From Magnetococcales bacterium DC0425bin3 (GTDB lineage Bacteria > Pseudomonadota > Magnetococcia > Magnetococcales > DC0425bin3): DNA of 34,872 nucleotides. Position 1 is the stretch's first letter, and the number at the start of each line of letters is the position of its first letter. The DNA lies in assembly GCA_002753665.1 (NCBI GenBank), contig PEAP01000022.1:1-34872 (forward strand). Reading direction: 5' to 3'. The notes beneath the pieces are model-generated. The model was not told where the DNA came from, made no database searches, and was given only the letters and a program-made list of their open reading frames with translations. Both the position numbers and the translations under genes were made by a program. Below are positions 8,201-16,865 of this stretch, piece after piece.

Positions 8201-8895
8201 CACGCCCCCTCCCCGTCCGCCGGCGCTTCTTCCAGACCGAAAAGCCGATAGCTGTCCATTTTTTCGGCCTGGCTGCGGGCCGGCGCGAACACCTGGCGGG
8301 GTTTGGTGTTGCGCATGATCAGTGCCCCGGCGCCGATCATGTTGTCCGCCGCCACCGCCACCCGGTCCCGCACCGTGGCGTTGACCCCCAGGTAGGTATA
8401 GTCGCCCAGGCTGGAATGCCCGGAGACCACCGCCTGCCCGGCCACGAAGCAGTGTTTGCCGATCACGGCGTTGTGGCCGATGTCGCAGCCGCACCAGAGG
8501 ATGGCATCGTCGCCGATGGTGGAGAAGGGCTGCACGGTGCAATGATCGAACACGAAGACATTGTCGCCGATGGTGGTGTTGGACCAGATCTGCACCGACG
8601 GATGGACATAGCTCACCAGCCGGTAACCGGCGTCCTTGGCCAGGTGATAGACCCTGGCCCGGGTCTTGTTGAGCTTGGACTGACCCACGGCCACATACAT
8701 GGCGTAACGATCCGGCGGATGGGTGGCGGTGAGGGTTTCGAAGTCCACCAGGGGCCGGCCCATGAATTCATCGGCCTGGCGGTGTTCCCGATGAACGGTG
8801 AAGGCCGCCACCTGGTAGGGGCTGGCTTCGGAAAAATAGGTGAAGGCGATGGCCGCGAAATCCGCCGCGCCGAACAGGACGATCTGGTCACTCAT
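8200..8895 (-). CDS. Sugar O-/N-acyltransferase of the NeuD/PglD type (left-handed beta-helix)
   Basis: The product is 231 residues. The N-terminal part (IVLFGAADFA, residues 5-14) matches the small Rossmann-like domain of NeuD/PglD proteins. The C-terminal part (about 95-200) is a left-handed beta-helix of hexapeptide repeats (TIGDNVFVFDHCTV, IGHNAVIGKHCFVAG, SLGDYTYLGVNATV). Such enzymes transfer an acetyl group from acetyl-CoA to a sugar or nonulosonate. The ATG at 8895 is preferred because GGCGGAG precedes it; a TTG at 8925 is in frame but adds no conserved residues. It is the first gene of the minus-strand glycan operon, and the presence of a CMP-nonulosonate synthetase suggests nonulosonate acylation. 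The substrate is inferred. Confidence 0.85.
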   Translation of the reverse strand: MSDQIVLFGAADFAAIAFTYFSEASPYQVAAFTVHREHRQADEFMGRPLVDFETLTATHPPDRYAMYVAVGQSKLNKTRARVYHLAKDAGYRLVSYVHPSVQIWSNTTIGDNVFVFDHCTVQPFSTIGDDAILWCGCDIGHNAVIGKHCFVAGQAVVSGHSSLGDYTYLGVNATVRDRVAVAADNMIGAGALIMRNTKPRQVFAPARSQAEKMDSYRLFGLEEAPADGEGA

Positions 8896-8945
8896 GGGAC
8901 TCCGCCCCCCAGGGGTGGTGGTCAACCCGGGATTGCCGGGCTACA

Positions 8946-8975
8946 ATTCTTCATTCCACTCCCCTTTATAGTCAA
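8946..8975 (-). promoter_or_regulatory. Candidate sigma-70 promoter for the glycan operon
   Basis: On the minus strand, TTGACT (8975-8970) is followed after 18 bases by AAGAAT (8951-8946), 50 bases upstream of the acyltransferase ATG. The -35 is near-consensus and the -10 is moderate. It lies in the 109-base divergent region between the acyltransferase and the DUF4910 gene, so this region probably drives both directions. On the plus strand TACAAT (8942-8947) and TATAGT (8967-8972) could serve as -10 boxes, but neither has a convincing -35. Confidence 0.45.
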
Positions 8976-9004
8976 ACCAGCGCCCTTTGGCCAGGATGCT
9001 CCCC

Positions 9005-10408
9005 ATGTCCAATCATCCCGAACTGGTGGATCAGCTGCAACGGTGGTCCTGCGCCTTTGGTCTCGACCCGACCGAAACCGCCGCCGGGACCGGAACGACG
9101 ATGCATGATCTGGCCCGGGAGCTGTGGCCCCTGCACCGCAGCCTCACCGGCCACGGGGTGCGTCAGACCCTGCGGATCCTGCAACGGGAACTGCCCCCCC
9201 TCACCCTCCACGAGGTGCCCAGCGGCACCCGCTGTTTCGACTGGACCGTGCCCCCGGAATGGACCGTGCGCGATGCCTGGCTGGAGGATCCCACCGGCCG
9301 CCGCCTGGCGCGGTTCCAGGACCACAACCTGCACCTGATGGGCTATTCCCGGCCCCTGGACCAGGTGATGGATCTGGAGGAGCTGCGTCCCCATCTGCAC
9401 ACCCGCCCGGACCTGCCGGACGCCATCCCCTTCACCACGTCCTATTACAAGGAAAACTGGGGCTTCTGCCTGAGCCACCGGGAGTACGAACAGCTCCGGC
9501 CCGGCCCCTATCGGGTGTTCATCGACGCCACCCTGGCCCCGGGGCATTTGACTTATGGGGAGGCGATCATTCCCGGTGACAGCCGGGAGGAGATTCTGCT
9601 GTCCACCTACGTCTGCCATCCTTCCATGGCCAACAACGAGCTGTCCGGCCCGGTGGTGACCACCTTTCTGGGCCGCTGGCTGCTCGGCCGGCCCCGGCGG
9701 CGTTTCACCTATCGCCTCGTGTATGCCCCCGAGACCCTGGGAGCCATTCTCTACCTCAGCCGCCATCTGGACCACCTGCGCCGGCGGGTGCGGGCCGCCT
9801 TCAACCTGACCTGCGTGGGGGACGATCGGGCCTACAGTTATCTGCCCTCGCGCCGGGGCGACACCCTGGCCGACCGCACGGCCCTGCACGTGCTGGGGCA
9901 CCTGGCCCCGGGCTTCCAGCGCTACAGTTTTCTGCAGCGGGGCAGCGATGAGCGGCAGTATTGCAGCCCCGGGGTGGACCTGCCCATGGCCCTGATGATG
10001 CGCACCAAATACGGCCGCTATCCCGAATATCATACCAGCCTGGACGACCTGGAGCGGGTGGTCACCCCCGCCGGGCTGTTCGGCGCCTACCGGGTTCACC
10101 AGCATGCCCTGCTCTGCCTGGAACACAACCGCACCTGGCGGACCACCGTCACCTGCGAGCCCAACCTGGGCTCCCGGGGGTTGTGGCCCACCACCAGCCA
10201 GGGAGTGGTGGGGCCGGCGGTGATCGACATCACCAACCTCCTGGCCCACGCCGACGGCGCCACCGACCTGCTGGCCATCGCCGATCACCTGGGCCGCCCC
10301 CTGTGGGAGCTGGTGGGACTGGTTGGGCTGCTGGAAGACAAGGGTCTGCTGGCGGAGGTGCCCCGGCCGGAGGCGACGACGGATCTCAATCGGCAATACA
10401 TGCCATGA
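9005..10408 (+). CDS. DUF2172/DUF4910 M28-like aminopeptidase-fold protein with C-terminal winged helix
   Basis: The product is 467 residues. The family signature TYVCHPSMANNELSG (201-215) and the later GSDERQYCSPG and YPEYHTSLDD segments carry the His, Glu and Asp residues expected to bind zinc in this M28-peptidase-like fold. DLARELWPLHRSLTGHGVRQ near residue 40 is the conserved N-terminal element. The last 70 residues (INRLL-type helices ending DHLGRPLWELVG) form the small winged-helix domain usual in this family. These proteins recur in surface-polysaccharide clusters, but their substrate is not established; peptide or amide hydrolysis on a glycan is possible. ATG 9005 was chosen because AGGAT lies just upstream; ATG 8996 and TTG 8987 are in frame. 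The gene is divergent from the glycan operon and may share its control region. Confidence 0.86.
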   Translation: MSNHPELVDQLQRWSCAFGLDPTETAAGTGTTMHDLARELWPLHRSLTGHGVRQTLRILQRELPPLTLHEVPSGTRCFDWTVPPEWTVRDAWLEDPTGRRLARFQDHNLHLMGYSRPLDQVMDLEELRPHLHTRPDLPDAIPFTTSYYKENWGFCLSHREYEQLRPGPYRVFIDATLAPGHLTYGEAIIPGDSREEILLSTYVCHPSMANNELSGPVVTTFLGRWLLGRPRRRFTYRLVYAPETLGAILYLSRHLDHLRRRVRAAFNLTCVGDDRAYSYLPSRRGDTLADRTALHVLGHLAPGFQRYSFLQRGSDERQYCSPGVDLPMALMMRTKYGRYPEYHTSLDDLERVVTPAGLFGAYRVHQHALLCLEHNRTWRTTVTCEPNLGSRGLWPTTSQGVVGPAVIDITNLLAHADGATDLLAIADHLGRPLWELVGLVGLLEDKGLLAEVPRPEATTDLNRQYMP

Positions 10409-10557
10409 GGTCGCCGCAGAAGCCCCGGCACGGCAACGCCGGTTCCTCGACGACGATACGATAACGGATCCTGTTCTGCCATGGGGCGCATGGGCGGCCT
10501 GCACCGGGTGGTCAGCCCGGCGATTCTTCTTGCAAGGCACCGGGGGGTTCTTTAGAG

Positions 10558-10632
10558 TTTTACCGTGGAAGCCGAAAAGCGGCTTCCATCGAAGGAGGGT
10601 GGAGGGATGCCTCCCCCCATCCATCCAAAGTT
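10558..10632 (+). repeat. Palindromic repeat, copy 1
   Basis: This copy lies between the DUF4910 gene and the DUF2807-like gene. It has a 9-base-pair hairpin (TGGAAGCCG-aaaag-CGGCTTCCA), then the G/A-rich tract GGAGGGTGGAGGG, then a pyrimidine complement CCTCCCCCCATCC and the terminal CAAAGTT. The 24083 and 27466 copies in reverse orientation share the same order, including the flanking TTTACC and AAAGTT ends. The copy ends 21 bases before the GTG of the next gene, so it lies in its leader. It is followed by no T-run and is not a clear terminator. Confidence 0.85.
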
Positions 10633-10653
10633 GGCGCCTTCCGGACACTGCCA

Positions 10654-11685
10654 GTGATCACCAGTCTCGACCTGACCGCCATCATCCGCCGGATCGCTCC
10701 GGCCGTCGCCGCCCTGGGGATGGTGATGCCGATGGGGTTCGCCGGCGCCGCGGGGGAAAAGAGCCTCCAAAAAGTCTTCCCCAGGATTCCGGCCATGGAA
10801 ATCCGCGCCAACACCGGCCACATCGACCTGCGGGTGGGACCGCCGGACCAGCTGGTGGTGCGCCTGACCGCCCCGGACGCCGAAATCCTCGACCAGGCCC
10901 TGGAACTGAAGGATGGGGTGTTGAAACTCACCGAACCGCCGGTCCAGGGGCAGGTGATGTCACGTCAGGAGGGCCAGGTCTCCGACCCGACGCTGCTCGA
11001 TGGACCGATCACCGGCCGCAGCGGCGTCATCCAGTTGGGGGGCATCGACATGGACAGCGGCGCCATGGTCGCGCCGCGCATCTGGCGCATCACCCACCCC
11101 CCCGGGCTGGCGCTGCGCCTGGTGCGCCTGTCCGGCAATCTGAGCGGCGAGCGTCTGGAAAAGGCCAATCTGGAAGCCGGGGATGGCCTGGTGGAACTTC
11201 AGGAATGTTTCAGTTGCGTGCTGCGGGTGGACGGTCCCGGGGAAATCCGACTGCGGCGGGCCACCGGCACCCTGACCACCGAGTGCCGGGGCAGTGGCGG
11301 GATTCAAGTGGCCGATGGCCTGGTGACCCACCTGATGGTCATCGGCGAGGGCAGTTGCGACGTGGAAGTCGGCGGCACCATCAACGCCGCCGAGCTGAAG
11401 CTGGATGGCACCGCCGATGCCCGTCTGGGTGTTGTGAAGACCGCGCCGCGCATCGTCAATCAGGGCATTGGCGAGGTGACGATCAATCAGGAAGTGCAAC
11501 CCCGCACCGCCGCCGCTCCACCAGCCGAGTCCTCCGCCCAGGAGACCGGCGCCACCGCCCACGGCACCCCCACGTCCACGGACTCCCCCGCGGCAGCGGC
11601 CCCCTCTTCCCAACAGTCACCGGATTCCTCCCAGACCAAGCCCTGTCCTCCGACAGACCAGCCTTACCCGGAATTCGAGGACTGA
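10654..11685 (+). CDS. Secreted DUF2807-like beta-helix protein (putative adhesin-head type)
   Basis: The product is 343 residues. The N-terminus is a signal peptide: RR, a hydrophobic stretch, and an A-x-A-like cleavage near GFAGAAG (residues 28-34). Residues 45-265 have the alternating short beta-strand pattern of DUF2807 (GIN) domains: FPRIPAMEIRANTGHIDLRV, then ECRGSGGIQVADG and KLDGTADARLGV. Residues 275-343 are a low-complexity Ala/Pro/Ser/Thr/Gln tail. Domain function is not established; family members are predicted periplasmic or surface proteins. The start is a GTG at 10654 with a weak ribosome binding site; the signal peptide supports it, though an internal ATG near 10720 would shorten it. 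It runs convergent to modC, with 113 bases between stops. Confidence 0.72.
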   Translation: MITSLDLTAIIRRIAPAVAALGMVMPMGFAGAAGEKSLQKVFPRIPAMEIRANTGHIDLRVGPPDQLVVRLTAPDAEILDQALELKDGVLKLTEPPVQGQVMSRQEGQVSDPTLLDGPITGRSGVIQLGGIDMDSGAMVAPRIWRITHPPGLALRLVRLSGNLSGERLEKANLEAGDGLVELQECFSCVLRVDGPGEIRLRRATGTLTTECRGSGGIQVADGLVTHLMVIGEGSCDVEVGGTINAAELKLDGTADARLGVVKTAPRIVNQGIGEVTINQEVQPRTAAAPPAESSAQETGATAHGTPTSTDSPAAAAPSSQQSPDSSQTKPCPPTDQPYPEFED

Positions 11686-11798
11686 GAACTCCGTCCGCTG
11701 ACAGCGGCCCCGTCCCTGCTGCCCTGGAGCCGGTCGCGAAATGTCCATCCATGGCCAGTCCGCTCGTCGGACGGCGAAAACGCGTTGTCGCCGTGGAG

Positions 11799-12866
11799 TC
11801 AGGCGATCAATGCCACGGCCTTGATCTGGGCCCAAACCCTGCGTCCCATGGCCAGTTTCAATGCAGAGGCCGACCGGTGGGTAAGCCGCGCCAGGAGTGG
11901 TGTTCCTCCTGCGTCCAGGCGTACCAGGCAGAGCGCCGGGTGGGGTTCGTCGCCAATGGCAGTCACGGTGGCAGGCAGGGTGTTGACGATGCTGGTGTCG
12001 GAAAGCCGCTCCAGGGCGATGCTGACATCCCGCGCCAGGACGCGAACCCTCACCCGTTCGCCCACGGTCAGTCCCCGGTCCCGCACCCACAGACCGCCGC
12101 CGGGAAAGTCCACTCTGCTCAAATGCCACGCCCGGTCCAGTTCCGCCACCACCGCTTCCAGCACCACCCCGACATCCTCGCCCAGGCGGATCGGCAGATC
12201 GATGCGTGCCAAGGTCTCGGCCAGCGGGCCGCTGGCCAGCGCCCGGCCGCCTTCCATCACCACCAGATGGTCCGCCAACCGCGCCACCTCGTCCGGAGAG
12301 TGGCTGACGTAAAGCACCGGAATATCCAACTCGCCGTGCAGACGCTCCAGATAGGGCAGGATCTCCTGCCTGCGCTCGAGATCGAGCGCGGCCAGCGGCT
12401 CGTCCATCAGCAACAGACGCGGACTGACCGCCAGGGCGCGGGCGATGCCGACCCGCTGACGTTCGCCACCGGATAGCCGATCCGGTTTCCGGTCGAGCAG
12501 GTGGCCAATGCCCAGCAGTTCGATGGCATGCTCCAGGCTGATCCGTTGCGCCGCGCCGTTGCGCTTCATGCCGTAGCGCAGATTGCCCATCACCGTCAGG
12601 TGCGCGAAGAGACTGGCCTCCTGGAACACATAGCCGATGGGCCTCTTGTGGGTCGGCAGCCAGTGGCTCGTGTCCTGCCAGACCGTTCCGGCGACCACGA
12701 GCCGTCCTTGTCTGGCGCGCTCCAGCCCGGCGATGGCCCGCAGCAACGTGGTTTTGCCCGAACCGGAGTGCCCGAACAGGGCCGTAATCCCTCGTCCGGG
12801 CAATTGGAGGTCCACGTCGAGGCTAAAACCCGGCCAGTCGAGTCGAAATCGCGCCTCGATGGTCAC
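11799..12866 (-). CDS. modC: Molybdate ABC transporter, ATP-binding protein
   Basis: The product is 355 residues, the usual ModC length. Walker A is [10 protein letters not shown] (31-40), the signature [15 protein letters not shown] precedes Walker [13 protein letters not shown], and [14 protein letters not shown] is the H-loop. After residue 215 come a linker and a C-terminal Mop/TOBE oxyanion-binding domain (about 290-350, with [13 protein letters not shown]). It powers molybdate import through ModB. The start is a GTG at 12866 that overlaps the modB stop by four bases (GTGA), so translation is probably coupled. Tungstate could also be a substrate, but ModA resembles molybdate-binding proteins. 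Confidence 0.95.
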   Translation of the reverse strand: MTIEARFRLDWPGFSLDVDLQLPGRGITALFGHSGSGKTTLLRAIAGLERARQGRLVVAGTVWQDTSHWLPTHKRPIGYVFQEASLFAHLTVMGNLRYGMKRNGAAQRISLEHAIELLGIGHLLDRKPDRLSGGERQRVGIARALAVSPRLLLMDEPLAALDLERRQEILPYLERLHGELDIPVLYVSHSPDEVARLADHLVVMEGGRALASGPLAETLARIDLPIRLGEDVGVVLEAVVAELDRAWHLSRVDFPGGGLWVRDRGLTVGERVRVRVLARDVSIALERLSDTSIVNTLPATVTAIGDEPHPALCLVRLDAGGTPLLARLTHRSASALKLAMGRRVWAQIKAVALIA

Positions 12867-13537
12867 GACCTGCTCCGGTCCGGATGAAACAGAGTGAGCA
12901 GCAGCAGGATGCCGAAGGAGAATAACACCATCCCCCCCGCGAGCCAGTGGGCCGAGGCGTACTCCATGGCCTCCACATGGTCGTAGATCTGGACCGACAC
13001 CACCCGTGTGACCCCGGAGATGTTGCCGCCGATCATCAGCACCACGCCGAACTCCCCCACGGTATGCGCAAAGGTGAGGATCGATGCGGTCAGAAACCCC
13101 GGAGCAGCCAGCGGCACCGCCACGGTGAAGAAGGCATCGAGGGGCGCGGCGCGCAACGTGGCGGCCACCTCCAGCGGCCGGTCGCCCACGGACTCGAAGG
13201 CCGTTTGCAGCGGCTGCACCATGAACGGCAGCGAGTAGAACACCGAGGCCACCACCAATCCGGCAAAGGTGAACGGCAGATGCCCCAGTCCCAATTCTTC
13301 CGTCAACCGCCCTACCGGCCCATAAGGCCCCATCAGCAACAGGAGATAAAAACCGATCACCGTCGGTGGCAACACGATGGGCAGCGCCACAACCGCCGCC
13401 ACCGGACGCTTCCACCTCGACCGGGTACGGGCCAGCCACCACGCGATGGGCGTGCCGAACACCAGCAGGAGCAGGGTGGTGACCGTGGCCAATTCCAGGG
13501 TCAGTCGGATGGCTGCCTGGTCTTCGGGAGTGATCAC
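12863..13537 (-). CDS. modB: Molybdate ABC transporter, permease
   Basis: The product is 224 residues with about five membrane segments ([39 protein letters not shown] and later ones). The cytoplasmic EAA loop is visible in [20 protein letters not shown], which docks on Mod[17 protein letters not shown] is the typical ModB segment after the EAA loop. It forms the membrane channel for molybdate, oriented to the cytoplasm. The GTG start at 13537 overlaps the modA stop by four bases, and its own stop overlaps modC by four bases, so modABC is a tightly coupled transcription unit. Confidence 0.95.
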   Translation of the reverse strand: MITPEDQAAIRLTLELATVTTLLLLVFGTPIAWWLARTRSRWKRPVAAVVALPIVLPPTVIGFYLLLLMGPYGPVGRLTEELGLGHLPFTFAGLVVASVFYSLPFMVQPLQTAFESVGDRPLEVAATLRAAPLDAFFTVAVPLAAPGFLTASILTFAHTVGEFGVVLMIGGNISGVTRVVSVQIYDHVEAMEYASAHWLAGGMVLFSFGILLLLTLFHPDRSRS

Positions 13538-14289
13538 GGCCTGGTCTGTTCCAGCGCGTAACCGAAGGAAGTGATGACTTCCCTCGCCACCTGTCCCTTG
13601 AGGTACTCCATCCAGGCGCGGGCGGCGGGACGGTCCCCGCCCTTCACCAGGAGTACCGCCCCCTGCCGGATGGGTCGGTGGAGCGTCTCCGGCACGATCC
13701 AGCCCGACCCTTCGGTGATCCTGCCCCCCTGCATCACCTGGGACAGGGCGACGAACCCCAGTTCGGCGTTGCCAGTGGCGACGAACTGATGGGCCTGGGC
13801 GATGTTTTCCGCCTGGACGAATCTGGATTGCACCGATGCCAGCAGTCCCAGGGCGGTCAGGGTCTCCACCGCCGCCGCTCCGTAGGGGGCAAGTTTGGGG
13901 TTGGCCACGGAGAGATGCTTGAACGCATTTGACCTCAGGATTTCCCCCCCCTCGCCCACCATGCCCGCGCGACTGGACCAGAGTACCAGTCTGCCCACGG
14001 CATATGTGAAGCTGCTGCCGGAGACACCGTCGCCCTCGCTCTCCAGCCTGGCCGGGGTCTCCCCGTCGGCAGCCAGCAGCACCTCGAAAGGCGCTCCGTT
14101 CTTGATCTGGGCGTAGAACGTGCCCGTGGCCCCGAAGGCGAGTACCGCCTTGTGCCCTGTTGCCTGCCCGAATGCCTCGGCAATGCGCTTGGCCGGAGCG
14201 GTGAAATTGGCCGCCACGGCCACCTGCACCTCGTCCGCGCAAGCAGGAATGGCAAGGAGCAGGGCTGCGATCAGAAAGGCGCTCCTCAT
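13534..14289 (-). CDS. modA: Molybdate ABC transporter, periplasmic binding protein
   Basis: The product is 251 residues. The N-terminus is a signal peptide ([18 protein letters not shown], cleavage before DE). The mature protein begins [20 protein letters not shown], typical of ModA, followed by [20 protein letters not shown] with the small Ser/Thr/Gly residues that hold the oxyanion. [16 protein letters not shown] is a second conserved segment. It captures molybdate in the periplasm and delivers it to ModB. AAAGGAG lies just upstream of the ATG at 14289. It is first in modABC; pgsA ends 176 bases upstream on the same strand. No convincing ModE site was seen there. Confidence 0.95.
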   Translation of the reverse strand: MRSAFLIAALLLAIPACADEVQVAVAANFTAPAKRIAEAFGQATGHKAVLAFGATGTFYAQIKNGAPFEVLLAADGETPARLESEGDGVSGSSFTYAVGRLVLWSSRAGMVGEGGEILRSNAFKHLSVANPKLAPYGAAAVETLTALGLLASVQSRFVQAENIAQAHQFVATGNAELGFVALSQVMQGGRITEGSGWIVPETLHRPIRQGAVLLVKGGDRPAARAWMEYLKGQVAREVITSFGYALEQTRP

Positions 14290-14465
14290 GGCGTGAACTC
14301 CTTTCGGGTATCGACGGCCAGGGTGATATGTGGCCGGCACCTCTTCCATGGTTGATGACGGTCGCGATGGTAATGCCCCGGACCGATTCAGGTCAAGAAT
14401 TCAATGGAATTGTGGACTTGCACCCAAACGACATCGAAAACAGGAAACGGGGCTCGTCGGAAGCC

Positions 14466-15020
14466 TCACCCCCCGATGCGCTCCCGGATCTGGGTCCAGG
14501 CTCCCGCCAGGTAGTCGTAGCCGGACCACAGGGTGAGGATGGTGCAGATATAGAGGGAAATCAGGCCCGGCCAGTCCAGAGGCAGGCCCCAGAGGCCGTC
14601 CTGGACCAGCAGCATGAGGATGGCGGTCATCTGGAAACCGGTTTTCCATTTGCCCAGTCTGGAGACCGGCACCGTGCCCCCGACGCCGGCCATGAACTCC
14701 CGCAGGGCGGTGATGGTGATCTCCCGGGCGGTGATCAACAGCACCAGCACCACCGGCGCCCGCTGCTCGGCCACCAGCAGCATGAGGGCGGAAATGACCA
14801 GCAGCTTGTCCGCCACCGGATCGAAGAACCGGCCAAAGGCACTGGACATCTGCCAGTTGCGCGCCACATAACCGTCGGCCCAATCGGTGAGGGCGGCGAT
14901 GCCGAAGATGGCCGTGGGGACGATCTTCCCCCATCCTCCGGGCAGGTAGATGCTGGCCACCATGAAGGGAATCAGGAGAATCCGGGTCGCGGTCAGGGTG
15001 TTGGGCAGGTTCAGGACCAT
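14466..15020 (-). CDS. pgsA: CDP-diacylglycerol--glycerol-3-phosphate 3-phosphatidyltransferase
   Basis: The product is 184 residues, the usual length. Residues 46-71 contain the complete CDP-alcohol phosphotransferase motif D-x2-DG-x2-AR-x8-G-x3-D-x3-D (starting DWADGYVAR and ending GRFFDPVADK). Several membrane segments flank it (ILLIPFMVASIYL, VVLVLLITAREITI, LISLYICTILTLWSGY). It makes phosphatidylglycerolphosphate, the first committed step to phosphatidylglycerol and cardiolipin, in the inner membrane. It starts 9 bases after uvrC ends, a pairing common in proteobacteria, with AGGAA as ribosome binding site. It closes the pheA-lgt-uvrC-pgsA run. Confidence 0.96.
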   Translation of the reverse strand: MVLNLPNTLTATRILLIPFMVASIYLPGGWGKIVPTAIFGIAALTDWADGYVARNWQMSSAFGRFFDPVADKLLVISALMLLVAEQRAPVVLVLLITAREITITALREFMAGVGGTVPVSRLGKWKTGFQMTAILMLLVQDGLWGLPLDWPGLISLYICTILTLWSGYDYLAGAWTQIRERIGG

Positions 15021-15029
15021 GCCGTTCCT

Positions 15030-16856
15030 TCAAGTTTCGGTTTGCAGGGAGTCGATGATCCGCCGGGCCAGCTCCTCCGACACCCCGGGCACGCCGGCCA
15101 AGTCCGCCACGGCCGCGGCGCGCAGATTTTTCACGGAACCAAAGCGTCGCAACAGCGCCTTTTTGCGCTTCGGCCCCACCCCGGGGATCTGGTCCAGCGC
15201 GGAGCGGGTCTGAGCCTGGCCCCGCTTGAGCCGATGATAGCCGATGGCGAACCGGTGCGCCTCGTCGCGGATGTTCTGCAACAGGAACAGCACCGGGGAA
15301 CGCGGGTCCAGTATAAGGGGGGACTCCGCCCCGGGCAAGAACAGCCGCTCCCGCCCGGCGTTGCGGTTCGGCCCCTTGGCCATGGCGCAGAAGGCGACGC
15401 CGTCCACCTGGAGGTCGTCCGCCACTTCGAGAACGGCATGCAACTGACCCAGACCGCCATCCAACAGCACCAGATCGGGCCACTGGCCGTCCTCTTCGCG
15501 TTTGAGTCGCTCGAAGCGGCGGCGCACCATCTCCGCCATGCGGGCGGTGTCGTCGGGGAATCCCTCCAGGCCATGGCGGCGGTAGGCGCTGCGAATCATG
15601 CCCTCGGGCCCCATGACCACCAGGGAGCCCACCGGATGGGCCGCCTGCACATGGGAGACATCGAAGGCCTCGATGCGTTCCGGGGGCCCCTCCAGACCGA
15701 GGATCTCCCCGAGCTTTTCCAGCCGGTCCAGGTGGGCGGCCTGGCCGGCCAGGCGCCGGGTCAGGGCCTGATCGGCATTGGCCAGGGCCATGTCCAGCAG
15801 GCGCCGCTTTTCCCCACGCTGGGGTTGATGGAGCAGCACGCTGCCGCCACGCCGCTCCCCCAGAACCCGGGACAGCCAGGGGGCCTCCTCCAGATCCAGA
15901 TCGACCAGGATCTCCGGCGGTGGATCCCGCTGGAGATAGAACTGGGCCAGAAAGGCCTCCAGCACCTCTTCCAGGGTGGCGCCGGCGGCGTTGTCCGGAA
16001 AAAAATCCCGGTTGCCCAGGTTGCTGCCACCGCGGATGAAGAACACCTGCACATTGACCAACCCGCCCCGCTCCATCACCGCCACCACGTCCAGATCCCC
16101 GGCACCGCGGGACAGCCCCAGGCTGCGCTGCTCCTGGACATGATCCAGGGCCTTGAGACGATCCCGCAGTTCGGCGGCTGCCTCGAAATCCAGAACGGCC
16201 GAGGCGGCCCACATGGCCTGTTTCAGGTCATCGGCCAGTTGCCGGTCCCGGCCCTCCAGGAACAGGGTCACCTGGCGTACCCAATCCCCGTAGCGCTCTG
16301 GAGTCACCCGACCGCAGCAGGGGCCGGCGCAGCGTTTGATCTGATACTGCAGACAGGGCCGGATGCGCTGTTCGAACTGGCGATCGGGGCATTGGCGGAT
16401 GGGAAAGAGGCGCTGGAGCAGCTTCAGGGTCTGGCGCAGGGACTGGACCGACGGATAGGGTCCGAAGAACCGCCCGGCCTCCTTGCGGGCGCCCCGGTAA
16501 ATGGCGAGACGCGGAAACGGATGACGGGTGGAGAGGTGAAGGAATGGGTAGGACTTGTTGTCCTTGAGCAGAACGTTGTAGCGGGGTTGCCACTGCTTGA
16601 TAAGGGTGGCTTCCAGAATCAGGGCGTCATTTTCGTTAGAGGTGACAGTTATCTCTAACGAAACCGCCTGCCCCAACATCACCTGGATGCGCGGAATGGG
16701 ATGCTGCCGCACAAAGTAGGAGGTCACCCGCTTGCGCAGGGATTTGGCCTTGCCCACATAGAGGGGTTTGCCCTCCCCGTCCAGGAAACGGTACACCCCC
16801 GGGGATTCGGGCAGGCTGGCGGCCACTAGCTGCAGCGGATGCTGGGCATCGGCCAT
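15030..16856 (-). CDS. uvrC: Excinuclease ABC subunit C
   Basis: The product is 608 residues, full length. The GIY-YIG endonuclease domain (about 17-95) has SPGVYRFLD and LYVGKAKSLRKRV; it makes the 3' incision beside a DNA lesion. The UVR domain (about 205-240) binds UvrB. The RNase H-like domain makes the 5' incision, with FDVSHVQ, LVLLDGGLGQL and RDEAHRFAIGYHR carrying the acidic and His residues. Tandem helix-hairpin-helix motifs end the protein (IPGVGPKRKKALLRRFG, LAGVPGVSEELARRI). It sits 9 bases after lgt. The ribosome binding site is weak and translation may depend on coupling. Codons 65-75 have atypical AT-rich usage around a hairpin, reported separately. Confidence 0.97.
   Translation of the reverse strand: MADAQHPLQLVAASLPESPGVYRFLDGEGKPLYVGKAKSLRKRVTSYFVRQHPIPRIQVMLGQAVSLEITVTSNENDALILEATLIKQWQPRYNVLLKDNKSYPFLHLSTRHPFPRLAIYRGARKEAGRFFGPYPSVQSLRQTLKLLQRLFPIRQCPDRQFEQRIRPCLQYQIKRCAGPCCGRVTPERYGDWVRQVTLFLEGRDRQLADDLKQAMWAASAVLDFEAAAELRDRLKALDHVQEQRSLGLSRGAGDLDVVAVMERGGLVNVQVFFIRGGSNLGNRDFFPDNAAGATLEEVLEAFLAQFYLQRDPPPEILVDLDLEEAPWLSRVLGERRGGSVLLHQPQRGEKRRLLDMALANADQALTRRLAGQAAHLDRLEKLGEILGLEGPPERIEAFDVSHVQAAHPVGSLVVMGPEGMIRSAYRRHGLEGFPDDTARMAEMVRRRFERLKREEDGQWPDLVLLDGGLGQLHAVLEVADDLQVDGVAFCAMAKGPNRNAGRERLFLPGAESPLILDPRSPVLFLLQNIRDEAHRFAIGYHRLKRGQAQTRSALDQIPGVGPKRKKALLRRFGSVKNLRAAAVADLAGVPGVSEELARRIIDSLQTET
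16631..16663. repeat. Perfect 11-base inverted repeat inside uvrC
   Basis: TTTCGTTAGAG (16631-16641) and CTCTAACGAAA (16653-16663) are perfect reverse complements around an 11-base loop. The hairpin covers uvrC codons 65-75 and uses TTA, ATA, ACT and TCT codons, which are rare in the surrounding GC-rich genes. The encoded residues (SLEITVTSNE) are normal for UvrC. This suggests that the nucleotide sequence itself, as DNA site or RNA structure, may be selected, but chance is possible. Confidence 0.55.
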
Positions 16857-16865
16857 GACGGGTCA

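Noticed and set aside
11686-11798. Shared terminator between the converging DUF2807-like gene and modC
   Set aside because: Only weak 5-6 base stems (for example CCGCTGACAGCGG) are present, with no T-runs.
14290-14465. ModE operator or molybdenum-cofactor riboswitch upstream of modA
   Set aside because: No palindrome resembling the ModE box and no conserved riboswitch layout could be seen; only an isolated TTGACC without a matching -10.
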